Positions 1-5,718 of a stretch of 6,249 nucleotides of DNA are shown here, piece after piece. Each line of letters opens with the position of its first letter. The first letter of the stretch is position 1. Source of the stretch: an uncultured Lachnospiraceae bacterium (GTDB lineage Bacteria; Bacillota; Clostridia; Lachnospirales; Lachnospiraceae). Location of the stretch: NCBI GenBank assembly GCA_946639085.1, contig CAMPBP010000081.1, positions 1-6,249 of the forward strand, given 5' to 3'. The position numbers and the translations under genes are program-made. The notes beneath the pieces are model-generated. The model had not been told where the DNA came from. It did no database searches and worked only from the letters and a program-made list of their open reading frames with translations.

Positions 1-1728
1 GCTTGCGCGGAAAGCACCCGCCGACGATCTCCAGTAATGCATTGCCCATTCGCCCGTGTACGCATCGGTTTCTTTCTGCTGATAGTCCAAAACCGTGTCG
101 CCTCTGTGCTCAAACTCCCACATGGAGCGGTCTTCCTCTTCGAAACTCGGGTTCTTAACCCAGTTGACGTTGGCCACGTTCACCGTGCACTTGATGGCGG
201 TGCCGTCCTCAAACGTTCCGTTAACCGTATATTCTCCGGTCTTTGTGGTATCAATCCTGCTTACTTCGTCGCTGTTCCACGTAACTTTTGCCTGACCGTT
301 CTTCGATCTGTCGTTGTAGCAGACATCTGCAGTCTCCGGCATTGAAAACTCGCTTCCGGGGTTTACCGTTACCGTAAGATCGTTTGCAAAATCAACCTTT
401 AAAGGAGCTGTGGCACCGTATTTTAAATATTTGAAAACGTAAAGGGAATCCAGCGCCTTGCCGTCAAAATCAAACATCGCCTGATTGTCCCATGAGGAAC
501 CGCCGTACCACTTGCCCGCATCGTCTTTATCGTAAGAACCGGCGTAGCTGGAAGCCCAGCCCGAGCCGAACTCTTCCCACTTTTTACGGTTGTCCGCAAG
601 TACACTCTCTGCATCGGCGTTGTTGTAATCCACTTTTGCTACCGGCACCCATGCGGGCTCCCAGTAGAATACTCCCAGTGTATAGTCTCCTGTCTTTACA
701 AGGGTATCAAATATGTCTCTAACGGCGTTTGCCTGACTTTGCACGCTGGCCGCATAATTCTTGTTTAAGTCTTTTTCGCTTACGCTGTTGGAAAAACCGT
801 CGCCCTCTTCAAGGGTATAGCAATAAGAAGTCTCAGCTATCATGACTTCTTTTCCCGTATGCTCGTGTACGTACTCGATAACCTTTGAAAGATTCTCAAG
901 TGTTCCGTGCCAATAGGGATAATAGGAAAGGGCAAACACATCGTACTGAACACCGCAGCTGTCAAGCTTTCTTAAAAGCCCCTTTATGCCGTCGAAGTTC
1001 TCGGGATTGGTAAAATGAAGCACTGTCTTGATCTCTTTTTTGTGTGCTTCTCCCGCCTCCATGACCGCATCTCTTCCTCGCGAAACGATCTTGCTTATCT
1101 CGGCCCACTTTTCTTCCCCTGACATATGATTGTTCGTTTCGTTTCCAAGCTGCACCATGCCTACATCGGCGCCGCCGTCAAGTATAGCATTGAGACTCTC
1201 AAGGGTAAACTCATATGCAAGCTCCGCCTTCTCGTCGGCACTCTTTCCCGCCCAGGCCTTAGGCTCAAACTGCTTTGCGGGATCTGCCCAGAAATCGCTG
1301 TAATGGTAATCCACCAGCAGCTTCATGTTATACTGCGCTGCTCTCTTTCCTATCTCAACAGCCTTCGCGGTATCATTGTTTCCGCCGCCGTAACCGTTAC
1401 CGTTTTCGTCGTAGGGATTGTTCCAGACCCTCACTCTTATATAATTGACACCCGCATCCGCAAGTATCTTGAAAATATCCTCTTCTACGCCGTCTTTATT
1501 CTTATAGACAACGCCCGACTGTTCCTCGCTTATGACACTGGAGATATCGACGCCTCTTATAAAATCGTCACTTATCCCCTCAACGGGCTCCACAAATATG
1601 CCCGCTTCCTCCGGTCCCGTGGGCGCCTCATACTTATACTTCGCTTCGCCGCAGCCCGCTGTCGACATGATCATACTCATAACCGCAACCACCCCTATGA
1701 TCTTTCTTGCAAAATCTTTCTTTTTCAC
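1..1728 (-). CDS. Arabinogalactan endo-beta-1,4-galactanase (GH53), lipoprotein, 3' end outside window
   Basis: Reading leftwards from a GTG at 1728-1726 gives 576 uninterrupted codons to the window edge. Residues 1-26 form a lipoprotein signal: basic KKK start, hydrophobic stretch, then T-A-G-C with Cys26 as the lipid-anchor site. Residues about 56-438 are a GH53 barrel: RGVDISS (58-64), YIRVRVWNNP (96-105), DYHYSDFW (140-147), QLGNETNN with Glu197 as the expected acid/base, IAETSY with Glu299 as the expected nucleophile, and GVFYWEPAW (352-360). Residues about 443-521 look like a bacterial Ig-like domain (TVNPGS, GEYTVNGTF). From 522 (NWVKNPSFEEE) a galactose-binding-like fold seems to start, possibly CBM61, which accompanies GH53 in other enzymes; it is cut by the window edge. 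GH53 enzymes cleave beta-1,4-galactan side chains of pectin at the cell surface. The GTG start is preferred because AAAGGAG lies 8 bases upstream; an in-frame ATG at 1776 lacks such a site. Family assignment is secure; the CBM call is tentative. Confidence 0.93.
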   Translation of the reverse strand, partial: MKKKDFARKIIGVVAVMSMIMSTAGCGEAKYKYEAPTGPEEAGIFVEPVEGISDDFIRGVDISSVISEEQSGVVYKNKDGVEEDIFKILADAGVNYIRVRVWNNPYDENGNGYGGGNNDTAKAVEIGKRAAQYNMKLLVDYHYSDFWADPAKQFEPKAWAGKSADEKAELAYEFTLESLNAILDGGADVGMVQLGNETNNHMSGEEKWAEISKIVSRGRDAVMEAGEAHKKEIKTVLHFTNPENFDGIKGLLRKLDSCGVQYDVFALSYYPYWHGTLENLSKVIEYVHEHTGKEVMIAETSYCYTLEEGDGFSNSVSEKDLNKNYAASVQSQANAVRDIFDTLVKTGDYTLGVFYWEPAWVPVAKVDYNNADAESVLADNRKKWEEFGSGWASSYAGSYDKDDAGKWYGGSSWDNQAMFDFDGKALDSLYVFKYLKYGATAPLKVDFANDLTVTVNPGSEFSMPETADVCYNDRSKNGQAKVTWNSDEVSRIDTTKTGEYTVNGTFEDGTAIKCTVNVANVNWVKNPSFEEEDRSMWEFEHRGDTVLDYQQKETDAYTGEWAMHYWRSSAGAFRAS

Positions 1729-1757
1729 TAAACCCGCTCCTTTAAAGCTATACCTGT

Positions 1758-1806
1758 GCTTTTGCGCTATGCCCATGCTTTTGCGCTATGCCCATGCTTT
1801 TTGCGC
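1758..1806. repeat. 19-bp tandem repeat in the galactanase 5' leader
   Basis: Two perfect copies of GCTTTTGCGCTATGCCCAT stand head to tail at 1758-1776 and 1777-1795. A partial third copy (GCTTTTTGCGC, one extra T) at 1796-1806 runs into the operator dyad. On the galactanase strand each copy carries GCGCAA, the sequence found in the promoter-distal operator half-site (GGTTGCGCA), so half-site-like words recur at 19-20 bp spacing. The array lies between the predicted transcription start and the ribosome binding site. It may be a simple slippage product or an array of regulator contacts. Confidence 0.85.
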
Positions 1807-1819
1807 AACCGCTTGCACA
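1802..1819 (-). promoter_or_regulatory. LacI/GalR-type operator at the galactanase transcription start
   Basis: The minus strand reads TGTGCAAGC then GGTTGCGCA, an 18-bp dyad with a central CG and 7 of 9 positions matching between half-sites. This GCAA-n-CG-n-TTGC form is typical of LacI-family sugar regulators. The dyad begins 5 bases downstream of the predicted -10, so it covers the expected start site, a position suited to repression. A galactan- or galactose-sensing repressor would fit the gene it controls, but no regulator gene is in the window. It also resembles the CcpA cre consensus, with about three mismatches. Confidence 0.6.
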
Positions 1820-1824
1820 CCTTC

Positions 1825-1853
1825 AAGTTAACACTATTTGATGTGTATGTCAA
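1825..1853 (-). promoter_or_regulatory. Predicted promoter of the galactanase gene
   Basis: On the minus strand a perfect -35 hexamer TTGACA (1853-1848) is followed after 17 bases by TAACTT (1830-1825). That -10 is poor, but a TG one base ahead of it makes it an extended -10. Transcription would start near 1818, giving a leader of about 90 bases. The -35 and spacing are seen directly; activity is inferred. Confidence 0.6.
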
Positions 1854-1883
1854 TCGCGCGGAGTGTCACATATTTCGGCGGAC

Positions 1884-1912
1884 TTGTAAAAAAGCAGCGT
1901 ATAAAGTATACT
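1884..1912 (+). promoter_or_regulatory. Predicted promoter of the hisC-hslO gene run
   Basis: TTGTAA (1884-1889) and TATACT (1907-1912) are separated by 17 bases, matching 4 of 6 and 5 of 6 consensus positions. Transcription would begin near 1919, leaving a leader of about 30 bases, too short for a T-box or similar riboswitch. The -10 lies inside the palindrome AAAGTATACTTT (1903-1914). It is divergent from the galactanase promoter, with the two -35 boxes about 30 bp apart. Confidence 0.6.
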
Positions 1913-1950
1913 TTTTAATCGGTTGAATAACTATTTGAAAGGGAATGACC

Positions 1951-3003
1951 ATGTGGGAAGATAATGTCAGACGGGTAGTGCCTTACACTCCCGGCGAACA
2001 GCCTAAGATACAAAATCTTATAAAGTTAAATACAAACGAAAATCCTTATCCCCCTTCACCGAAGGTGTTTGAGGCATTAAAGAACTTTGATGCGGGTGTG
2101 CTCAAAAAGTATCCGGACCCTACGGTGTCGATGCTTGCGGGTGCCATCGCAAAAGCTTATTCGAGAGATATTTCCGAGACCTTTGTCGGAGTGGGTTCTG
2201 ATGACGTGCTGGCCATGGCTTTTCTGACATTCTTTAATTCCGACAAGCCTATCCTCTTCCCCGATATTACATATTCCTTTTACGATGTATGGGCAGAGCT
2301 GTTTAAGATCCCTTATAAACGCATTCCTTTAAATGATGATTTTACTGTCAACAAAGAAGATTACTTCGTTGAAAACGGCGGTATAGTATTGGCCAATCCC
2401 AATGCTCCCACGGGAGTTGAACTTCCTTACAACGAAGTTGAAGAGATAATCGCAAAGAATCACGATTCGGTAGTCATAGTCGATGAGGCTTATATCGATT
2501 TCGGCGGTCGTTCGGTCATCGATCTTATAGATAAGTACGATAACCTTTTGATCGTAAGAACATACTCAAAGTCAAGAGCCGCTGCGGGCTTAAGAGTCGG
2601 ATATGCATTCTCCAATAAGAAGATGATCTCATATCTTCAGGACGTAAAGTATTCTTTCAACTCATATACCATGAACACACCTTCAATCGTTCTCGGTACT
2701 GCTGCGGTTGAAGACAAGGCATACTTCGAAGAGATCAGAGATAAAGTCATCAAGACAAGAGAGTGGACGAAAGAAGAACTTAAAAAGCTTAATTTCTCCT
2801 TCGCTGACAGTCACACGAACTTCATTTTTGCCAGGTACAACGGCAACATGAAGCGTGACGATATCGTAAAAGCTTTAAGAGACAGAAGTATTCTCGTAAG
2901 AAGCTTTAACGGCGAGAGAGTCAAAGATTATATAAGAATCTCCATCGGAACGGACGAAGAAATGAAGATCGTTATCGATGCTTTAAAAGAAATACTTAAG
3001 TAA
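1951..3003 (+). CDS. hisC: Histidinol-phosphate aminotransferase
   Basis: A PLP-dependent fold-type I aminotransferase of 350 residues, the usual HisC length. HisC swaps the amino group between histidinol phosphate plus 2-oxoglutarate and imidazole-acetol phosphate plus glutamate, a late cytoplasmic step of histidine synthesis. Seen motifs: LNTNENPY (26-33), KYPDP, NPNAPTG (149-155) with the cofactor-contacting Asn, VDEAYIDFG starting with V177 and including Asp178 and Tyr181, RTYSKSRAAAGLRVGYAFS with Lys207 as the PLP Schiff-base lysine, and the C-terminal RISIGT phosphate-binding arginine motif. The ATG at 1951 is chosen over 1945 because GAAAGGGA lies 6 bases upstream of it; the earlier ATG overlaps the end of that site. 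No other his gene is adjacent, so this is a detached copy. Related enzymes act on aromatic amino acids or threonine phosphate, but the KYPDP and RISIGT signatures favour HisC. Confidence 0.9.
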   Translation: MWEDNVRRVVPYTPGEQPKIQNLIKLNTNENPYPPSPKVFEALKNFDAGVLKKYPDPTVSMLAGAIAKAYSRDISETFVGVGSDDVLAMAFLTFFNSDKPILFPDITYSFYDVWAELFKIPYKRIPLNDDFTVNKEDYFVENGGIVLANPNAPTGVELPYNEVEEIIAKNHDSVVIVDEAYIDFGGRSVIDLIDKYDNLLIVRTYSKSRAAAGLRVGYAFSNKKMISYLQDVKYSFNSYTMNTPSIVLGTAAVEDKAYFEEIRDKVIKTREWTKEELKKLNFSFADSHTNFIFARYNGNMKRDDIVKALRDRSILVRSFNGERVKDYIRISIGTDEEMKIVIDALKEILK

Positions 3004-3015
3004 GGCAGGTTAATC

Positions 3016-3507
3016 ATGTTTAAGAAATATTTTTGGGTATTTTTCATATCAATGCTCCCTCTTATCGAGATAAGAGGCTCAATCCCCTACGCACTCACAC
3101 AGATTGACAAAGGATTCGACCTTAATCTTCCTTTGTGTTGTATTATAGGTATCATCGGCAACATGCTCCCGGTTCCTTTTATTTTCTTCTTTGCAAGAAA
3201 GGTGCTTGAATGGGGCAAGGATAAGAAGATAATCGGAAAGTTCTTTACTTTCTGTCTTGAAAAAGGCCATAAGGGTGGAAAGAAACTTGAAGAGAAAGCC
3301 GGAAAAGGTCTTTATTGGGCGCTGTTTCTTTTTGTAGGAATACCTCTTCCCGGAACGGGAGCATGGACCGGCACTTTGGCCGCATCCATTCTCGATATGG
3401 ACTTTAAGAAAAGCGTTATCGCCGCACTTTGCGGTGTACTTTTGGCAGGTGTGATCGTAGGTCTTATCTGCACCGGAGTTTTGTCGGCACTCAGTTTCCT
3501 TTTGTAA
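3016..3507 (+). CDS. Small membrane protein, PF06695 family (COG2426, 'small multidrug export')
   Basis: A 163-residue integral membrane protein, of usual family length. Seen: hydrophobic N-terminus leading into MLPLIEIRGSIPYAL (13-27), a membrane segment with GNMLPVPFIFFFARKV (48-63), a highly basic soluble stretch (about 66-98, rich in Lys, including GHKGGKKLEEK), a segment with FVGIPLPGTGAWTGTLAAS (106-124), and a hydrophobic C-terminal helix (about 133-162). The E-x-R-G-x-x-P and P-L-P-G-T-G motifs are family hallmarks and look like the two re-entrant hairpins of the DedA/VTT superfamily. The 'multidrug export' label in databases is historical; the substrate is unknown, and lipid or ion transport is at least as plausible. 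It starts 12 bases after hisC with a weak GCAGG-type ribosome site and is probably co-transcribed. Confidence 0.85.
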   Translation: MFKKYFWVFFISMLPLIEIRGSIPYALTQIDKGFDLNLPLCCIIGIIGNMLPVPFIFFFARKVLEWGKDKKIIGKFFTFCLEKGHKGGKKLEEKAGKGLYWALFLFVGIPLPGTGAWTGTLAASILDMDFKKSVIAALCGVLLAGVIVGLICTGVLSALSFLL

Positions 3508-3525
3508 AGAAACAGGGAGGCGAAC

Positions 3526-4278
3526 GTGGAAAAATATACTGACTTTGCCTTTTTATACGATGAATTCATGGAAGACACGCCATACGATGAATGGTGTGTC
3601 TTTATATGCGATAAATTAAAGTCTCGCGGCATTATCGACGGACTCGTGTGCGATCTCGGCTCGGGTACGGGGGAGATGACAGTGAGGTTAAAAGAAAAAG
3701 GTTACGACATGATCGGCATCGACAACTCGGAATCGATGCTCGCCATTGCAAGAGCCAAGGACGACTCCACGGATATACTGTATCTTTTGCAGGATATGCG
3801 GGAAATGGAGTTGTACGGAACGGTTCGCGCCATAGTAAGTGTCTGTGACAGCCTTAATTACATCACGGATTTTGACGACCTCGTTCATGTATTCAAGCTT
3901 TGCAACAATTATCTGGACCCCGAGGGAGTTCTCGTATTCGATTTCAATACACGCTTCAAATACGAAGAAGTGATCGGTGACGATACCATCGCCGAAACGA
4001 GAGAAGACGCAAGCTTCATTTGGGAGAATTCTTTCGATCCCGAAACTTCTTTAAACGAATACGACATAACTTTCTTTACCAAAGAAGAGTCGGGGCTTTA
4101 CAGAAGATTCACCGAGACACACATTCAAAGAGGATATACTCTTTCTGAAATAAAAGAAGCGATCAAAAAAGCCGGAATGATATTCGAAGAGGCTTATGAC
4201 GATTACACCGGTTCGCCCGCAGACGATGAAAGTGAGCGTATTACCGTTATAGCAAGAGAATGCGGAAAAAAAGCATAA
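3526..4278 (+). CDS. Class I SAM-dependent methyltransferase, substrate unknown
   Basis: A 250-residue cytoplasmic protein with a Rossmann-type methyltransferase domain. Motif I is VCDLGSGTGEMT (41-52), binding S-adenosylmethionine; motif II is GIDNSESML (64-72), whose acidic residue should contact the SAM ribose; LLQDMREMEL follows as the adenine-side loop, then VSVCDSLNYI as the motif IV region. The C-terminal half (about 130-240) is beta-rich and resembles the variable cap of small-molecule methyltransferases of the Methyltransf_25 type. The GTG start at 3526 has an excellent AGGGAGG site 5 bases upstream. It lies 18 bases after the PF06695 gene and 13 bases before hslO. The methyl acceptor cannot be told from sequence; neither neighbour indicates one. 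Confidence 0.88.
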   Translation: MEKYTDFAFLYDEFMEDTPYDEWCVFICDKLKSRGIIDGLVCDLGSGTGEMTVRLKEKGYDMIGIDNSESMLAIARAKDDSTDILYLLQDMREMELYGTVRAIVSVCDSLNYITDFDDLVHVFKLCNNYLDPEGVLVFDFNTRFKYEEVIGDDTIAETREDASFIWENSFDPETSLNEYDITFFTKEESGLYRRFTETHIQRGYTLSEIKEAIKKAGMIFEEAYDDYTGSPADDESERITVIARECGKKA

Positions 4279-4291
4279 AAGTGAGATGAAG

Positions 4292-5179
4292 ATGGAAAAG
4301 ACAAATGACTATGTGGTATTTGCCACCGCTGCGGGTGCAAGAGTAAGAGCATTTGCGGCTACGACAAAGGACCTCGTTGAATACGCAAGACAAAGACACA
4401 ATTCAAGCCCTATCATGACAGCGGCACTGGGAAGACTTCTTACCGCAGGCTCGATGATGGGACTTATGCAAAAAGGCGATGCGGATATACTTACCCTTAA
4501 GATCGAATGCGGCGGTGAAGCAAAAGGTCTTACCGTAACGGCCGATTCACACGGAAACGTTAAGGGATATGCCATAAACAAAGATGTAATGCTTCCTCCC
4601 AACAAGCTGGGAAAGTTAGATGTGGGCGGAGCCTTGGGACCGGGGTTTTTGACGGTCATCAAAGACCTGGGACTTAAAGAGCCTTATGTGGGACAGACGA
4701 TGCTGGTAACTTCCGAGATCGCCGAAGACTTAACTCAGTATTTCATGGAATCGGAGCAGACTCCTTCCACCGTAGGCTTAGGTGTTCTTATGAGCAAAGA
4801 AAACACCGTAAAAGCGGCGGGGGGATTCATAGTACAGCTTATGCCCGACTGTCCCGATGAAGTAATAGATACCCTTGAGAAGAACATGACAAACATCACT
4901 TCGGTGACCGCTCTTCTTGAATCGGGGAAAACTCCCGAAGAGATTCTGGAATTGATACTTGAGGGTCTCAATCCCGAGTTTACCGGAAAGCATGAAACGA
5001 AGTTTTATTGCAACTGCTCAAAGGAGCGTTTCGCCAAAGGTCTTTATTCACTTGGGCACAAAGAAATGCAGGAACTCATCGACGAAGGAAAAGAGATCGA
5101 AGTTAACTGCAGCTTCTGCGAGAGCCACTATTATTTCAGTATTGATGAATTAAAAGAGATCGAAACACTGCGTCGTTAA
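4292..5179 (+). CDS. hslO: Hsp33 redox-regulated holdase chaperone
   Basis: A 295-residue Hsp33 protein, close to the usual 290 or so. Hsp33 is a cytoplasmic chaperone, silent when its four cysteines bind zinc and active when oxidants such as hypochlorite form disulfides and unfold the linker. Seen: the N-terminal domain (about 1-180) with RHNSSPIMTAALGRLLTAG, the GGEAKG and DSHGNVKGY turns, and VGGALGPGFLTVIKDLG; a linker rich in Glu and Leu (about 205-235); and the C-terminal zinc site C240-N-C242 plus C273-S-F-C276. All four zinc cysteines are present, so it should be redox-competent. ATG 4292 is preferred over 4286 because the only purine-rich site (GTGAG, 4281-4285) abuts the earlier ATG and is 6 bases from the later one. 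It is the last gene of the run, directly followed by a terminator. Confidence 0.95.
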   Translation: MEKTNDYVVFATAAGARVRAFAATTKDLVEYARQRHNSSPIMTAALGRLLTAGSMMGLMQKGDADILTLKIECGGEAKGLTVTADSHGNVKGYAINKDVMLPPNKLGKLDVGGALGPGFLTVIKDLGLKEPYVGQTMLVTSEIAEDLTQYFMESEQTPSTVGLGVLMSKENTVKAAGGFIVQLMPDCPDEVIDTLEKNMTNITSVTALLESGKTPEEILELILEGLNPEFTGKHETKFYCNCSKERFAKGLYSLGHKEMQELIDEGKEIEVNCSFCESHYYFSIDELKEIETLRR

Positions 5180-5197
5180 ACGGCGCAGTATTTTTTT
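5167..5197 (+). terminator. Intrinsic terminator of the hisC-hslO run
   Basis: ACTGCGTCGT (5167-5176) pairs with ACGGCGCAGT (5180-5189) through 10 pairs, one of them a T-G wobble, and is followed by A and seven T's (5191-5197). The three-base loop TAA (5177-5179) is the hslO stop codon, so the left arm encodes the last three residues (Leu-Arg-Arg). Confidence 0.92.
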
Positions 5198-5212
5198 GAA
5201 AAAATTTTCAAA
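5195..5212. repeat. 8-bp inverted repeat over the -35 of the sigma factor promoter
   Basis: TTTGAAAA (5195-5202) and TTTTCAAA (5205-5212) are perfect inverted copies separated by AA. The right arm contains the proposed -35 hexamer and the left arm overlaps the terminator T-tract. It could be an operator, but the tract is AT-rich and such repeats arise easily by chance. Confidence 0.45.
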
Positions 5213-5233
5213 TCCGCGCACATTTTGTATACT
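5205..5233 (+). promoter_or_regulatory. Predicted promoter of the ECF sigma factor gene
   Basis: TTTTCA (5205-5210) and TATACT (5228-5233) are 17 bases apart, matching 4 of 6 and 5 of 6 consensus positions, just after the preceding terminator. Transcription would start near 5240, leaving a leader of about 25 bases with a GAGGA ribosome site (5256-5260). The boxes look housekeeping-type (sigma-A); no typical ECF motif (AAC near -35) was seen, so self-activation is not evident. Confidence 0.6.
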
Positions 5234-5265
5234 TGAATCGTCTAACATTATGAACGAGGAAATCC

Positions 5266-5718
5266 ATGGATATAGAAGTTTATTACGACAAGATATACAG
5301 GTATATCTTTTACAAAGTTAATAACAAAGCCCTCGCCGAAGATCTGACACAGGAAACCTTTTATAAATTCTTAAAGTCTGAGTGTGAGGAGCCGGAGCGG
5401 TTTCTTTATACCATAGCAAGGAACCTTTGTATAGACGAGTACAGGCGCATAAAGCCGGTATCGACGGAGGATGAGGAAGCGCTGGCGGTCACGACGGAAT
5501 TTGAGGATGAGCTGGTGGAGCGAACGGCTGTTAAGGAAGCGCTTGATAAGCTTAGCGAAGACGATCGGGAACTTGTGATACTAAGACTTGTAAACGACGA
5601 ACCCATCGGCGAGATAGCGAAGATGTACGGCATGTCGCGATTTGCGGTCACAAGAAGACTTAACAAAGCAAAGAGTACACTTAAAGAACTCTTGGAAAGG
5701 GGGAGCGATGAAAGATAA
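5266..5718 (+). CDS. ECF-type (sigma-70 family) RNA polymerase sigma factor
   Basis: A compact 150-residue sigma factor containing only regions 2 and 4, as in the extracytoplasmic-function group. Region 2 spans about 5-62: YDKIYRYIFYKV, AEDLTQETFYKFL (24-36, region 2.2 core-binding helix) and RFLYTIARNLCIDEYRR (45-61, regions 2.3/2.4, -10 recognition). An acidic linker (66-86) follows. Region 4 spans about 89-143: LDKLSEDDRELVILRLVNDEP, then the helix-turn-helix IGEIAKMYGMSRFAVTRRLNKAKSTLKELL, which should read the -35. It binds core polymerase and redirects it to a small regulon, usually in response to an envelope or antimicrobial signal. A GAGGA site lies 5 bases before the ATG. Its 3' end overlaps the next gene by 11 bp, so translation is probably coupled; the next product is a likely controller. 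Region 2 is slightly short at the N-terminus but no key segment is missing. Confidence 0.92.
   Translation: MDIEVYYDKIYRYIFYKVNNKALAEDLTQETFYKFLKSECEEPERFLYTIARNLCIDEYRRIKPVSTEDEEALAVTTEFEDELVERTAVKEALDKLSEDDRELVILRLVNDEPIGEIAKMYGMSRFAVTRRLNKAKSTLKELLERGSDER

Noticed and set aside
1126..1731. A 201-codon plus-strand open frame
   Set aside because: It lies opposite the GH53 gene, whose catalytic motifs are clear on the minus strand. Its translation has no recognisable motif and there is no good ribosome site, so it is an antisense shadow.
1758..1806. Possible CRISPR array
   Set aside because: The repeats are 19 bp, directly adjacent with no spacers, and only two and a half copies exist.
1802..1819. 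Catabolite-control (CcpA cre) site as the main reading of the dyad
   Set aside because: About three mismatches to the 14-base cre consensus, whereas the symmetric GCAA/TTGC arms fit a dedicated LacI-family regulator better; kept as an alternative only.
1945..1950. Earlier ATG for hisC (two extra residues)
   Set aside because: The GAAAGGGA ribosome site ends at 1944, touching this ATG; it is correctly spaced only for the ATG at 1951.
1913..1950. Possible T-box or histidine-responsive leader before hisC
   Set aside because: The predicted promoter leaves only about 30 bases of leader, with no hairpin, specifier loop or histidine-codon run.
4286..4291. Earlier ATG for hslO (two extra residues)
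   Set aside because: The only purine-rich site abuts it; the ATG at 4292 has a normal 6-base gap. The difference is small and the site is weak, so this is a preference rather than proof.
4309..4662. A 117-codon minus-strand open frame inside hslO
   Set aside because: It is opposite the well-conserved N-terminal domain of Hsp33 and its composition (Ser/Pro/Ala-rich) is typical of a shadow frame.
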